Below, in pieces: positions 43,716-52,124 of a stretch of DNA of 64,000 bases (positions within the stretch are counted from its first letter, which is position 1; the number at the start of each line of letters is the position of its first letter). The stretch is from UBA1227 sp963629305 (GTDB lineage: Bacteria > Bacillota > Clostridia > Oscillospirales > Acutalibacteraceae), in NCBI GenBank assembly GCA_963629305.1, contig CAVGIJ010000007.1, positions 24,755 to 88,754 of the forward strand, read 5' to 3'. Made by a program: the position numbers and the translations under genes. Below the pieces are notes generated by a model. That model worked only from the letters and a program-made list of their open reading frames with translations, ran no database searches and was not told the origin of the DNA.

Positions 43716-46292
43716 TTAGTTTTCGTCAACGCTCTGTGCTTCATCAAAAGTCATTTGATTTGCATTACCGCTGTCAGACGGAGCCATAGCATTCATCTCA
43801 AGCCACTGGTTCTTTGTTATAAGCACGCGGCGTGGCTTCGACCCCTCAAACGGGCCGACTATTCCGCGCTCCTCGAGTTCATCAACAATACGTGCGGCCC
43901 TTGCGTAACCGACCTTTAGTTTTCTCTGTATAAGAGTGGTCGAAGCCTGTCCGGCGTTCACCACAACTTCAATTGCGTCAGGCAACAGAGCATCTCCGTC
44001 ATCCGCTCCTCCCGGAGCATCAACTCCGCCGGACTTCTTCCCGGAATTTTCGGAAGCCGCCGCGTGCTTTTCAATCTCTTCAAGCACACCTTCGTTGTAG
44101 GACGACTGCTCCTGCTGCTTTATAAAATCAATTACGCTTCGTATTTCATTGTCGGGTACATAGCAGCCTTGGATACGTGTGGGCTTTGAAACACCGACGG
44201 GATTAAAGAGCATATCTCCGTTTCCGAGAAGCTTCTCCGCACCTATCATGTCGAGAATGATACGTGAATCCGTACCGTTTGATACCTTGAGCGAAAGGCG
44301 GCTCGGAATATTTGCCTTTATAAGACCCGTGATGACGTCAACACGCGGTGACTGAGTTGCGATAACAAGGTGCATACCTGCGGCACGTGCCATCTGTGCA
44401 AGTCGGCACACAGAGTCCTCAACCTCGGCAGATGCAGCCATCATAAGATCCGCGAACTCATCTATAAATATAACAATCTGCGGCATAGGATTTTTTTCGG
44501 GATCCATTTTCGCAAGTTCATTGTAGCCTTTGATATCTCTTACATTGTTCTCCGAAAAGGACTTATAACGGTTAAGCATTTCCTTAACTGCCCATGCGAG
44601 CGCGCCCGCCGCCTTTTTAGGGTCTGTAACAACAGGAATAAGCAAATGCGGAAGTCCGTTATAGTTTGTAAACTCAACCTGTTTCGGGTCAATCATTACA
44701 AGCTTTACCTCTTCCGGTGTTGCATTGTAAAGAATTGAAAGAATCATCGCATTAAGACACACGGATTTACCTGAGCCTGTGGTTCCGGCAACAAGAAGAT
44801 GAGGCATCTTTGAGATGTCCATTGTGCATATGTTTCCGGTTATGTCTTTTCCGAGCGCAACGGTAAGCTTGCTCCTTGAAACCTGAGATTTATAATCCTT
44901 TGACTCAAGAATTTCCCTGAGTGTAACCGACTCGCGCGTTTTGTTCGGAACCTCTATTCCGACAGCAGCCTTACCCGGTATCGGAGCTTCGATTCTGACT
45001 CCGGTCGCAGCAAGACTTAAGGCAATGTCATCCGCAAGTCCGGTTATTTTGCTTATACGAACACCGGCAGCCGGGCTGAGCTCGTAACGTGTTACGGAAG
45101 GTCCCCTGCAAATGTCGACTATTGTAGTTTCAACGCCGAAGCTTTTCAGCACGGAAACAAGCTTTTCGGCATTATCCTTAAGCTCGCCCTCGGAGGATCC
45201 GCCGACTGAAATTTTCGGAGGATTGAGACATGTAATAGGCGGGAATTTATACTGCTTTTTGCCCGACTCTTTGTCGGATGAAACCGCTTTATTTTCAATC
45301 TCTTTTGAGATTTCGGATTCGTGATCGTGGACTTCTTCACGTGATACCTGCTCTGATTTCGCGTCTGCAACCTTTTTGTCGGCAGCCTTCTTTATTATGT
45401 CATCAAGCAGTACCGACGGAGGTGCAGGCTCGGATGTTTCAAGTGACACCGGAGTATCCGAAGCATTAAGTGCTTCTGCGTGTTCGTCTGCCTGTGCGTC
45501 ATATTCGGGCCCGAGATCAACATCCGGATTAAAGCGATGCTGCTGCATGGCCCTTTTCTCTTCAATCTTTTTTCTTGCGACTTCGTAATGCTCACCGGCA
45601 GCCTTTGTGCCCTTTTCAACCGGGGTCCAAAGAGACTTGAAAAAGTCTACAAGAGTAGCTCCCGTCAAGAGCATGATTGTTACAAAGATCAGAAGGCATA
45701 TTGTGATGCCGGCAGGCACCTTACTTGCGAACATCCAAAGAAGAAGTCCGCCGATAATTGCGCCGACCGCTCCTCCGTTTTTGCTGTTAAGCCCAAGCGC
45801 ATACGCAGATGTTATACCGTCTTTGTAATCCACCCATGCGGTGATTTCATCAACGGACGAAAAAATGTTTACCGCCGCGGCAATAAATATGACAAGTACG
45901 GATGCAACGGTAACTGTATATCTGAGATTTCCCATAGGTTTATCAAGGGAAATCATTATTGCAACATACATGAGAACAAACGGCCAGACAAATGCACATA
46001 CTCCGAAAAGACCGAAGAATACACCGCGAAGCGCTCCCCAGATATTTCCACCGGGAATGAGCGTTACACAGAGCATAAAAACGGAAACAGCAAACAAAAC
46101 GACAGCAGCTATCTGCCTGTTTGAGTCCTGTACCTTTTGCTTTTCAATATACATCTTTCCGTTCGCAGAGTTTTTCTTCGGAGCGGATTTTGAAGTTGTA
46201 TTTTTTGAATTGCTTTTTTGAGACGGACGTTTTTGTCCTGAATTCTTTTTTTGCGTATTTCCGGAACGACCGTTATTTTTGGCATTCGCCAT
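43716..46292 (-). CDS. ftsK: FtsK/SpoIIIE family DNA translocase
   Basis: ATP-driven pump that moves chromosomal DNA through the division or sporulation septum. A basic asparagine-rich N-terminal tail, four transmembrane helices (about 60-210), an acidic linker (about 230-370), then the alpha-beta motor with Walker A GTTGSGKS and Walker B IVIFIDEFADLMM, and a C-terminal gamma winged helix (LIQRKLKVGYARAARIVDELEERGIVG) that reads orientation sequences. Start ATG 46292 has AAGGTGA six bases upstream. 858 residues. spoIIIE is the alternative name. Confidence 0.95.
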   Translation of the reverse strand: MANAKNNGRSGNTQKKNSGQKRPSQKSNSKNTTSKSAPKKNSANGKMYIEKQKVQDSNRQIAAVVLFAVSVFMLCVTLIPGGNIWGALRGVFFGLFGVCAFVWPFVLMYVAIMISLDKPMGNLRYTVTVASVLVIFIAAAVNIFSSVDEITAWVDYKDGITSAYALGLNSKNGGAVGAIIGGLLLWMFASKVPAGITICLLIFVTIMLLTGATLVDFFKSLWTPVEKGTKAAGEHYEVARKKIEEKRAMQQHRFNPDVDLGPEYDAQADEHAEALNASDTPVSLETSEPAPPSVLLDDIIKKAADKKVADAKSEQVSREEVHDHESEISKEIENKAVSSDKESGKKQYKFPPITCLNPPKISVGGSSEGELKDNAEKLVSVLKSFGVETTIVDICRGPSVTRYELSPAAGVRISKITGLADDIALSLAATGVRIEAPIPGKAAVGIEVPNKTRESVTLREILESKDYKSQVSRSKLTVALGKDITGNICTMDISKMPHLLVAGTTGSGKSVCLNAMILSILYNATPEEVKLVMIDPKQVEFTNYNGLPHLLIPVVTDPKKAAGALAWAVKEMLNRYKSFSENNVRDIKGYNELAKMDPEKNPMPQIVIFIDEFADLMMAASAEVEDSVCRLAQMARAAGMHLVIATQSPRVDVITGLIKANIPSRLSLKVSNGTDSRIILDMIGAEKLLGNGDMLFNPVGVSKPTRIQGCYVPDNEIRSVIDFIKQQEQSSYNEGVLEEIEKHAAASENSGKKSGGVDAPGGADDGDALLPDAIEVVVNAGQASTTLIQRKLKVGYARAARIVDELEERGIVGPFEGSKPRRVLITKNQWLEMNAMAPSDSGNANQMTFDEAQSVDEN

Positions 46293-46311
46293 CAATTTTC
46301 ACCTTCTAATT

Positions 46312-47181
46312 TCAGAACTTTTCAACAATTCCCGCAGTTATTACCGCGACTCCGAGTACAAGACAATAGTAACCGAAGAATTTGAATCTATCTGTTTTAA
46401 CAAGCTTCTCAAGAAGCTTTATGGAAGCAACACCCGTAAGTGCCGCAACGATTATTCCTATTATGACCGGGAAAACATCTATGCTTACCGATCCGCCGTC
46501 AAGGACATCCTTCATCTCCACAAGACTCGCGGCAAGAACGGCAGGTGTCCCGAGAACAAATGAATAACGTACCATATAGTCTTTGTCAACACCGCAAAGC
46601 ATACCGGTTGAAATAGTTGAGCCGGAGCGTGAAACTCCGGGAAGACATGCCGCAAACAACTGAGCAACGCCTACAGCTACCGCATCCTTTGTCTCAACGC
46701 GCGGTCTGATGTCCTTTTTATGTTTTGCAACATATGTTCCGCCGAGAAGAAGAAGTGCCGTAAGCAGGAAGCATACACCCTCAAGGATTATGTCGTTATC
46801 CTCCGAAAAACGAGATACAATATCCATAACACGCATATCATTTCCGACCGGAATCATTATTACAAGCAACGGAACACATGAGAGAACCATCATATAAAGC
46901 ATATGACGATCGTTGTCAACATTTTTAAACGAAAGCTTACCTGTGAACAGTTCTTTTATGAAACCCCACATCTGTTTTAACAGCTCAAGGAAAGTCTTAT
47001 AATAAACTGCTACAACTGCTACAAGTGTTCCGATATGGAGAAAAACAGTGAGAGAAAGCGATCCCTCTCCGCTCATATTCATAAAATGTTGAAAAACGGA
47101 TAAATGTCCGCTTGAGGAAATAGGAAGAAATTCCGTAACACCCTGCACTATTCCCAAAATAATCGCCTTTAGAATATCCAT
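46312..47181 (-). CDS. uppP: Undecaprenyl-diphosphatase UppP
   Basis: Recycles the cell-wall lipid carrier by dephosphorylating undecaprenyl pyrophosphate; confers bacitracin tolerance. The PISSSGHL motif (VTEFLPISSSGHLSVF) and the second motif PGVSRSGSTI are intact. Seven to eight transmembrane helices in 289 residues. Start ATG 47181 follows AGGAG by ten bases; the open frame upstream runs into the N gap and is not coding. 20 bp before ftsK. Confidence 0.96.
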   Translation of the reverse strand: MDILKAIILGIVQGVTEFLPISSSGHLSVFQHFMNMSGEGSLSLTVFLHIGTLVAVVAVYYKTFLELLKQMWGFIKELFTGKLSFKNVDNDRHMLYMMVLSCVPLLVIMIPVGNDMRVMDIVSRFSEDNDIILEGVCFLLTALLLLGGTYVAKHKKDIRPRVETKDAVAVGVAQLFAACLPGVSRSGSTISTGMLCGVDKDYMVRYSFVLGTPAVLAASLVEMKDVLDGGSVSIDVFPVIIGIIVAALTGVASIKLLEKLVKTDRFKFFGYYCLVLGVAVITAGIVEKF

Positions 47182-47229
47182 AGAATACAAACTCCTTTTT
47201 TGCAGCACAAAACTACATATACGTGTTTT

Positions 47230-47258
47230 ATTATAACAAATCAAAATATAAATCGCAA
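47230..47258 (-). promoter_or_regulatory. Promoter of uppP-ftsK
   Basis: Minus strand TTGCGA (47258-47253), 17-bp spacer, TATAAT (47235-47230). The roughly 320-bp divergent region 47182-47502 holds this promoter, the N gap and the acnA promoter; no gene is seen in it. Confidence 0.72.
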
Positions 47259-47328
47259 TATATTGTGTCTTTTCGGTATTCATTAATTTACGCTCAGCAT
47301 ATTGCCGTGTAAAATCATTGTACTGCTG

Positions 47329-47338
47329 NNNNNNNNNN
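47329..47338. other. Assembly gap (10 N) between duplicated 9-mers
   Basis: Ten N separate two copies of GTACTGCTG (47320-47328 and 47339-47347). This looks like a scaffolder join in which the contig ends actually share 9 bases; true gap length is unknown and may be nil. Confidence 0.95.
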
Positions 47339-47421
47339 GTACTGCTGTCGTGCAAAAAAATATAAAATGTATATGAATATTACACATATAATATATCGAA
47401 AAAATTTTCATCCTCTTTTTA

Positions 47422-47450
47422 TTGACAGCAACTTCATACTGTTATAGAAT
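47422..47450 (+). promoter_or_regulatory. Promoter of acnA-idh-rex
   Basis: TTGACA (47422-47427), 17-bp spacer, TAGAAT (47445-47450). This shows that the aconitase frame, open further upstream, does not start there. Confidence 0.78.
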
Positions 47451-47460
47451 TATACAAAGT

Positions 47461-47479
47461 TTGTTAAAAAAATACACAA
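47461..47479 (+). promoter_or_regulatory. Rex-operator-like site downstream of the acnA promoter
   Basis: Reads TTGTTAA-AAAAA-TACACAA. Rex sites have the form TTGTNAA, five bases, TTNACAA; only the second T of the right arm differs. It covers roughly +4 to +22, where bound Rex would block the polymerase. The operon encodes Rex itself. Confidence 0.6.
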
Positions 47480-47502
47480 GTATGTTAAAGGGGTACACAG
47501 TT

Positions 47503-49431
47503 TTGGGTTATACACTTTCAGAAAAAATTATCAAAAATCATCTTGTGTCGGGAGAAATGGTAAAAGGCACGGAAATCGGCATACGCATTGATCAGACACT
47601 TACTCAGGATGCCACCGGCACAATGGCTTATCTTGAGCTTGAAGCAATGGGGATCGACAGAGTAAAAACCGAACTTTCGGTTGCATATATTGACCACAAC
47701 ACTCTTCAGACGGGATTTGAAAATGCCGATGATCACAGATTCATCCAGAGCGTATGCAAAAAGCGCGGAATACGTTTTTCAAGACCGGGAAACGGAATCT
47801 GCCATCAGGTCCATCTCGAGCGCTTCGGAGTTCCCGGGAAAACACTCATAGGTTCTGACAGCCACACCCCTACAGGCGGCGGAATAGGAATGCTTGCAAT
47901 GGGTGCGGGCGGACTTGACGTTGCAGTTGCAATGGGCGGCGGTGAATACTTTATCACCATGCCTAAGATCCTCAAAGTAAATCTCACAGGCAAACTCCGT
48001 CCGTACGTTGCAGCAAAAGACGTAATTCTCGAGGTTCTCAGAGTCCTCTCCGTAAAGGGCGGTGTCGGAAAGATAGTCGAGTATGCCGGAGAAGGCGTAA
48101 AAACTCTTTCGGTTCCGGAACGTGCTACCATCACCAACATGGGCGCAGAGCTCGGTGCTACAACCTCTATCTTCCCGTCAGATGAAATAACAAGAGACTT
48201 TCTTAAAGCTCAGGGACGTGAGCAGGACTTCACTCCCCTTTCCCCGGATGCTGACGCAGTTTACGATGAAGAGATAGAAATAAATCTTTCAGAGCTTGAA
48301 CCGCTCGCCGCTATGCCGCATATGCCTGATAATGTACGTAAGGTTTCGGAAATCGGCCCTATAAAAGTTGATCAAGTCTGCATTGGTTCATGCACAAACT
48401 CATCTCTTTCGGATATGCTCAAGGTTGCAGCCATACTCAAGGGAAAAAAAGTTGCTCAAGGCGTAAGCCTTTCTATCGCACCCGGCTCAAAGCAAGTTCT
48501 TTCAATGCTTGCGACATGCGGAGCACTGACAGATATCATCGATGCCGGCGCGCGTATACTTGAATCCGCATGCGGTCCTTGTATCGGAATGGGACAGTCA
48601 CCAAACAGTGCCGGTATTTCACTCCGTACATTCAACAGAAACTTCGAAGGACGCTCAGGCACGGCAGATGCGGGCATTTATCTTGTAAGCCCGGAGGTTG
48701 CCGCAGCGTCGGCAATTGCAGGTGTTCTTACAGATCCACGCACACTCAAAGAGCCGCTCAACATACTTATGCCTGAAAAATTCTACATAAATGACAATAT
48801 GGTTGAGCTTCCGGCTTCACCGAAGGAGGCAAAGAATGTTGAGGTGATTTACGGTCCCAACATCAAACCTTTCCCGAAATCAAATGTTCTTGAGGACAGC
48901 ATAGACGCTCCCGCAATTTTAAAAGTCGGTGACAATATCACAACAGACCATATCATGCCGGCAGGTGCAAAAATTCTTCCTTACAGATCAAATATTCCGT
49001 TCCTCTCACAGTTCTGTTTCAGACAGTGTGATGAACACTTTGCCGAAAACTGTAAGACAGCGGGAAAAGGATTCATAATAGGCGGTACAAACTACGGTCA
49101 GGGTTCATCACGTGAACACGCAGCGCTCGTTCCCCTCTACCTCGGAATAAAAGCTGTTATCACAAAAAGCTTTGCACGTATCCATGCCGCAAACCTTATC
49201 AATGCCGGAATCATGCCCCTTAATTTTACAAACCCCGAAGACTATGATAAAATTGACCGGAGCGATGAACTCATTCTCACAGACATTTTCAACGGACTTG
49301 ATACAGGAAAGTTTATACTTCACAACAAAACGAAAAATATTGACATTCCACTTACCGGAGTGTTCACCGACCGTCAGAAAGACATCCTAAAGGCCGGAGA
49401 TCTTCTTCAGTACACGAAGTCAAAAAAATAA
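47503..49431 (+). CDS. acnA: Aconitate hydratase
   Basis: Converts citrate to isocitrate by way of aconitate with a [4Fe-4S] cluster. The cluster cysteines are in VCIGSCTNSS and ACGPCIGMGQ; SDSHTPTGGGIGMLAMGAGG and the C-terminal swivel domain TNYGQGSSREHAALVPLYLG are typical. 643 residues, the short clostridial form. Start TTG 47503 (MGYTLSEKII) matches the family N-terminus and has AAGGGG nine bases upstream; an ATG at 47482 lies within that site. Part of an operon with idh and rex. Confidence 0.92.
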   Translation: MGYTLSEKIIKNHLVSGEMVKGTEIGIRIDQTLTQDATGTMAYLELEAMGIDRVKTELSVAYIDHNTLQTGFENADDHRFIQSVCKKRGIRFSRPGNGICHQVHLERFGVPGKTLIGSDSHTPTGGGIGMLAMGAGGLDVAVAMGGGEYFITMPKILKVNLTGKLRPYVAAKDVILEVLRVLSVKGGVGKIVEYAGEGVKTLSVPERATITNMGAELGATTSIFPSDEITRDFLKAQGREQDFTPLSPDADAVYDEEIEINLSELEPLAAMPHMPDNVRKVSEIGPIKVDQVCIGSCTNSSLSDMLKVAAILKGKKVAQGVSLSIAPGSKQVLSMLATCGALTDIIDAGARILESACGPCIGMGQSPNSAGISLRTFNRNFEGRSGTADAGIYLVSPEVAAASAIAGVLTDPRTLKEPLNILMPEKFYINDNMVELPASPKEAKNVEVIYGPNIKPFPKSNVLEDSIDAPAILKVGDNITTDHIMPAGAKILPYRSNIPFLSQFCFRQCDEHFAENCKTAGKGFIIGGTNYGQGSSREHAALVPLYLGIKAVITKSFARIHAANLINAGIMPLNFTNPEDYDKIDRSDELILTDIFNGLDTGKFILHNKTKNIDIPLTGVFTDRQKDILKAGDLLQYTKSKK

Positions 49432-49450
49432 GATTGAAGGTTTTTAATTG

Positions 49451-50569
49451 ATGGACAATTACATTGACACTGCTGTGGAGCAGTTCCGAACTCTTCTCAC
49501 TCAGCAGATTTCAAGGGCTGAAAAAATGGCAAATGACACCGAAAAGGTTGACTTTGCCTCTCTTTCGCAGATAAAGATAGGAATTATCGGCGGAGACGGA
49601 ATCGGCCCTATCATTACGTCTGAGGCCGAAGAGCTTCTCAGATATCTCTTAAAGGATGAAATCGAATCGGGAAAAATCCTTATAGATAACATTGAGGGGC
49701 TAACCATTGAGAACAGACTTGAGAAAAATCAAGCTGTTCCGTCAGATGTTCTTGAAGAAATAAAAACATGCCATGTACTCCTCAAGGGACCTACTACCAC
49801 CCCTAACGGCGGTACTATGGAGAGTGCGAATGTTACACTCCGTCGCGAGCTTGATCTTTATGCAAACGTAAGACCCGTTCTCGTTCCGGAGGAAAACATA
49901 GACTGGACTTTCTACCGTGAAAACACAGAGGGAGAGTATATGTTGGGTTCCCGCGGCGTTGAAATTCCGGACACACTTGCTTTTGACTTCAAAGTTACCA
50001 CTGACTGCGGAACAAGAAGAATAGCAAAAGCAGCTTTTGACTATGCAAGGCAAAACGGCAAAAACAAAGTTGCCATAGTAACAAAAGCCAATATCATGAA
50101 AAAGACAGACGGCAAATTTTCAAAGATATGCCACGAGGTCGCAAAGGAATATCCCGGAATTGAAGTTGATGAGTGGTACATTGACATCATGACGGCAAAT
50201 CTTGTAAACAAAGATATTCGCAGTGACTTCCAAGTATTCGTCATGCCGAATCTTTATGGGGACATTATTACCGATGAAGCCGCACAGATTCAAGGTGGTG
50301 TAGGTACGGCGGGCTCGGCTAATATTGGGGATAAATATGCTATGTTCGAAGCGATTCACGGCAGCGCACCAAGACTTATTGAAGAAGGAAAGGGTGCCTA
50401 TGCCAACCCGTCAAGCATATTTAAGGCAACCGAAATGCTGCTTCGTCATATCGGTTACACAAAAAAAGCAGAAATCCTAAAAAATGCACTGAATGATAAC
50501 AAATTCGACGAGACAGAGACATGTCACGAATTTGGAGAAAAAATAAGGAGATATTGTTATGGGTTCTAA
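49451..50569 (+). CDS. NAD-type isocitrate/isopropylmalate dehydrogenase family enzyme, probably isocitrate dehydrogenase
   Basis: Beta-decarboxylating dehydrogenase. Motifs: IIGGDGIGP, substrate loop ANVTLRRELDLYANVRPV with three arginines, YRENTEGEYMLGSRG, metal site MPNLYGDIITDEAAQIQGGVGTAGSANIG, and EAIHGSAPR. An unusual helical N-terminal 35-residue extension is present. Its place after aconitase points to isocitrate to 2-oxoglutarate rather than leucine synthesis. Start ATG 49451; a TTG one codon earlier is possible. The last 11 bases overlap rex. Confidence 0.87.
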   Translation: MDNYIDTAVEQFRTLLTQQISRAEKMANDTEKVDFASLSQIKIGIIGGDGIGPIITSEAEELLRYLLKDEIESGKILIDNIEGLTIENRLEKNQAVPSDVLEEIKTCHVLLKGPTTTPNGGTMESANVTLRRELDLYANVRPVLVPEENIDWTFYRENTEGEYMLGSRGVEIPDTLAFDFKVTTDCGTRRIAKAAFDYARQNGKNKVAIVTKANIMKKTDGKFSKICHEVAKEYPGIEVDEWYIDIMTANLVNKDIRSDFQVFVMPNLYGDIITDEAAQIQGGVGTAGSANIGDKYAMFEAIHGSAPRLIEEGKGAYANPSSIFKATEMLLRHIGYTKKAEILKNALNDNKFDETETCHEFGEKIRRYCYGF

Positions 50570-51197
50570 ATATATTTCAATTTCAGTAATTAAAAGGCTT
50601 CCTCGTTATTACCGTTTTCTCGGAATACTCAAAAATACCGGCATGGTTCGTATTTCAAGTAAAGAACTTGCGGACAGAATGGGACTTTCCGCCTCACAGA
50701 TAAGACAAGACCTCAACTGCTTCGGCGGCTTCGGTCAACAAGGATACGGCTATAACATTGAAAGCCTTCAAAAAGAAATAGGAAAAATTTTAGGCGTTGA
50801 CAGAGGTCTTAAAACAATTCTTATAGGCGCCGGAAATCTCGGAAGAACCATTGTAGGTGAGATGGATTTCAAGGCACGCGGCTTTGACCTCATAGGAATT
50901 TTCGACAAAAAGGAATCACTCGCAGGTCAGATACTAAACGGCTTGCCGATTCGACCTGCGTCAGATATTGAAGATTTTTGCAAAGAACACGGTGTTGAAG
51001 TTGCCATACTTTGCATACCCTATACAGAAGCTGCCTCAATTTCAGGACTCCTTGTTGAAACTTGCGGAATAAAAGGTTTCTGGAACTTCTCCCACTACAA
51101 CATTAATGAAAAATACCCGCGTGTTGCCGTTGAGAACATGCACTTCAACGACAGCCTTATGACTTTGTGCTATCAGGTCATAAACGCAGACAATTAA
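50559..51197 (+). CDS. rex: Redox-sensing transcriptional repressor Rex
   Basis: Binds DNA when NADH is low and lets go when NADH is bound. N-terminal winged helix (about 1-80: RISSKELADRMGLSASQIRQDLNCFGGFG) and a Rossmann domain with GAGNLGR and a C-terminal helix that swaps into the partner. 212 residues. It is the third gene behind a Rex-like operator, so it probably controls itself together with aconitase and isocitrate dehydrogenase. Confidence 0.95.
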   Translation: MGSKYISISVIKRLPRYYRFLGILKNTGMVRISSKELADRMGLSASQIRQDLNCFGGFGQQGYGYNIESLQKEIGKILGVDRGLKTILIGAGNLGRTIVGEMDFKARGFDLIGIFDKKESLAGQILNGLPIRPASDIEDFCKEHGVEVAILCIPYTEAASISGLLVETCGIKGFWNFSHYNINEKYPRVAVENMHFNDSLMTLCYQVINADN

Positions 51198-51218
51198 AAA
51201 TATCAAGGTGTTAAAATA

Positions 51219-51902
51219 ATGAAGCAGTTGCTTAACTACATGCCGCTTGACATTGTTCCGCACCCCGAGGGATTCATAATAGTTATCCCGGACGGAAAGG
51301 ACGAGAACGGCAGGCTTAGGATTTCTTTCAGATTTTACAATTTCACCACAAAAAAAGCACAGAGAGTAAAACGCAATTTTTATACACAGCATAAATTCGG
51401 AAGAGCATACATTGAAATTGCGTCACAAATAAAAGATTACATAACCTGCTCCGTTTGTGAAGGTCCGACAGATTTTATAAATGTTGTCTTCCCTACCGGT
51501 GAGATGGGTGTGTTTGACTGTGTGGGAAATCTTGCGTGGACGGGAGATCTCTCCTACCATGAATGTCCTGTCAGAAGCTGCGCGCCGGAGGAAAATTATA
51601 TCTGGTGCTGTGTTCCGGATCAGAATGCCATTGTGCGGTACTCAAAGAAATTACAACGTATTGACTTCCGTATCGGCGGTGCGGATCAAGCAGCTATAGG
51701 CAGACCGATGTCAGTGAGCAGAATCGGGAATGACCTTTATGTATGCTGCAAAAACTCAATGAATATTAAAAAAATAAGTCTCGGCAACTATGTTGCAACA
51801 GACTATAAAAAATTTGAAGAACCCGTTCTCCGCTATCTTCGTGTTGCCGGTGAAGAAATTGTGGTTCTGTCATCAGGCGTGTATTTGCTTGATAAAGAAT
51901 AA
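51219..51902 (+). CDS. Unknown protein, possibly beta-propeller-like
   Basis: I do not recognise this 227-residue protein. It begins MKQLLNYMPLDIVPHPEGFIIVI and is rich in beta-type segments; several stretches (FDCVGNLAWTGDL, WCCVPDQNAIVRYSKKLQ, NDLYVCCKNSMNIKKISLG) look like NHL- or WD-like blades. Seven cysteines are scattered without a metal pattern. No signal peptide. It lies 21 bp after rex with a fair ribosome site, so it is probably the last gene of that operon. Confidence 0.65.
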   Translation: MKQLLNYMPLDIVPHPEGFIIVIPDGKDENGRLRISFRFYNFTTKKAQRVKRNFYTQHKFGRAYIEIASQIKDYITCSVCEGPTDFINVVFPTGEMGVFDCVGNLAWTGDLSYHECPVRSCAPEENYIWCCVPDQNAIVRYSKKLQRIDFRIGGADQAAIGRPMSVSRIGNDLYVCCKNSMNIKKISLGNYVATDYKKFEEPVLRYLRVAGEEIVVLSSGVYLLDKE

Positions 51903-51915
51903 TTATGCATAATAA

Positions 51916-51968
51916 CCCTCTTATTTTCATATCTTTAAGTAGTTATGAAAATAGGAGGGCTGTTTTTT
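51916..51968 (+). terminator. Terminator hairpin that also encloses the spoIIID-relic ribosome site
   Basis: A 16-bp stem CCCTCTTATTTTCATA / TATGAAAATAGGAGGG (one G-U pair) with a 12-base loop, then six T (51963-51968). It ends the acnA-rex operon. The right arm contains AGGAGGG, the ribosome site for the TTG start at 51967. Confidence 0.85.
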
Positions 51969-52097
51969 GAAAGGTATAGTTGAAGAACGAGCAGTTTTGC
52001 TCGGTGAGTATATTGCTGAAACAGGCTCTACGGTACGTCAGGCGGGCTTGCCACAAAAGAAAAATACATGCAAAAAAGAAAGTCCCGGGGTCAGTAA
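51967..52097 (+). pseudogene. spoIIID: spoIIID relic with internal deletion
   Basis: SpoIIID is the small mother-cell DNA-binding regulator of sporulation. Starting at TTG 51967, the frame encodes KGIVEERAVLLGEYIAETG then STVRQA, the family N-terminus. At 52041-52046 (GGCGGG) the reading jumps: in another frame the DNA continues GGLATKEKYMQKRKSRGQ and a stop (52095-52097), which is the family C-terminus. The middle, including the helix-turn-helix, about 45 residues, is missing, and the frames no longer match. In the present frame a nonsense 53-codon ORF ends at 52128. Confidence 0.82.
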
Positions 52098-52116
52098 CGA
52101 CCCCGGAATTGTTTTT
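52085..52116 (+). terminator. Terminator after the spoIIID relic
   Basis: Stem CCGGGGTC / GACCCCGG, loop AGTAAC, then TTGTTTTTTA. Its left arm overlaps the relic's last codons. Confidence 0.85.
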
Positions 52117-52124
52117 TATGCATT

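Noticed and set aside
45480..46124. Long open frame on the plus strand within ftsK
   Set aside because: Fully antisense to the conserved FtsK membrane domain, with no ribosome site or known motif.
47182..47355. N-terminal extension of UppP across the N gap
   Set aside because: Not conserved, contains the promoter and unknown bases; ATG 47181 matches the family start.
47422..47502. Upstream start for aconitase
   Set aside because: The first codon would be the -35 box TTGACA, and the segment holds the -10 and Rex-like site.
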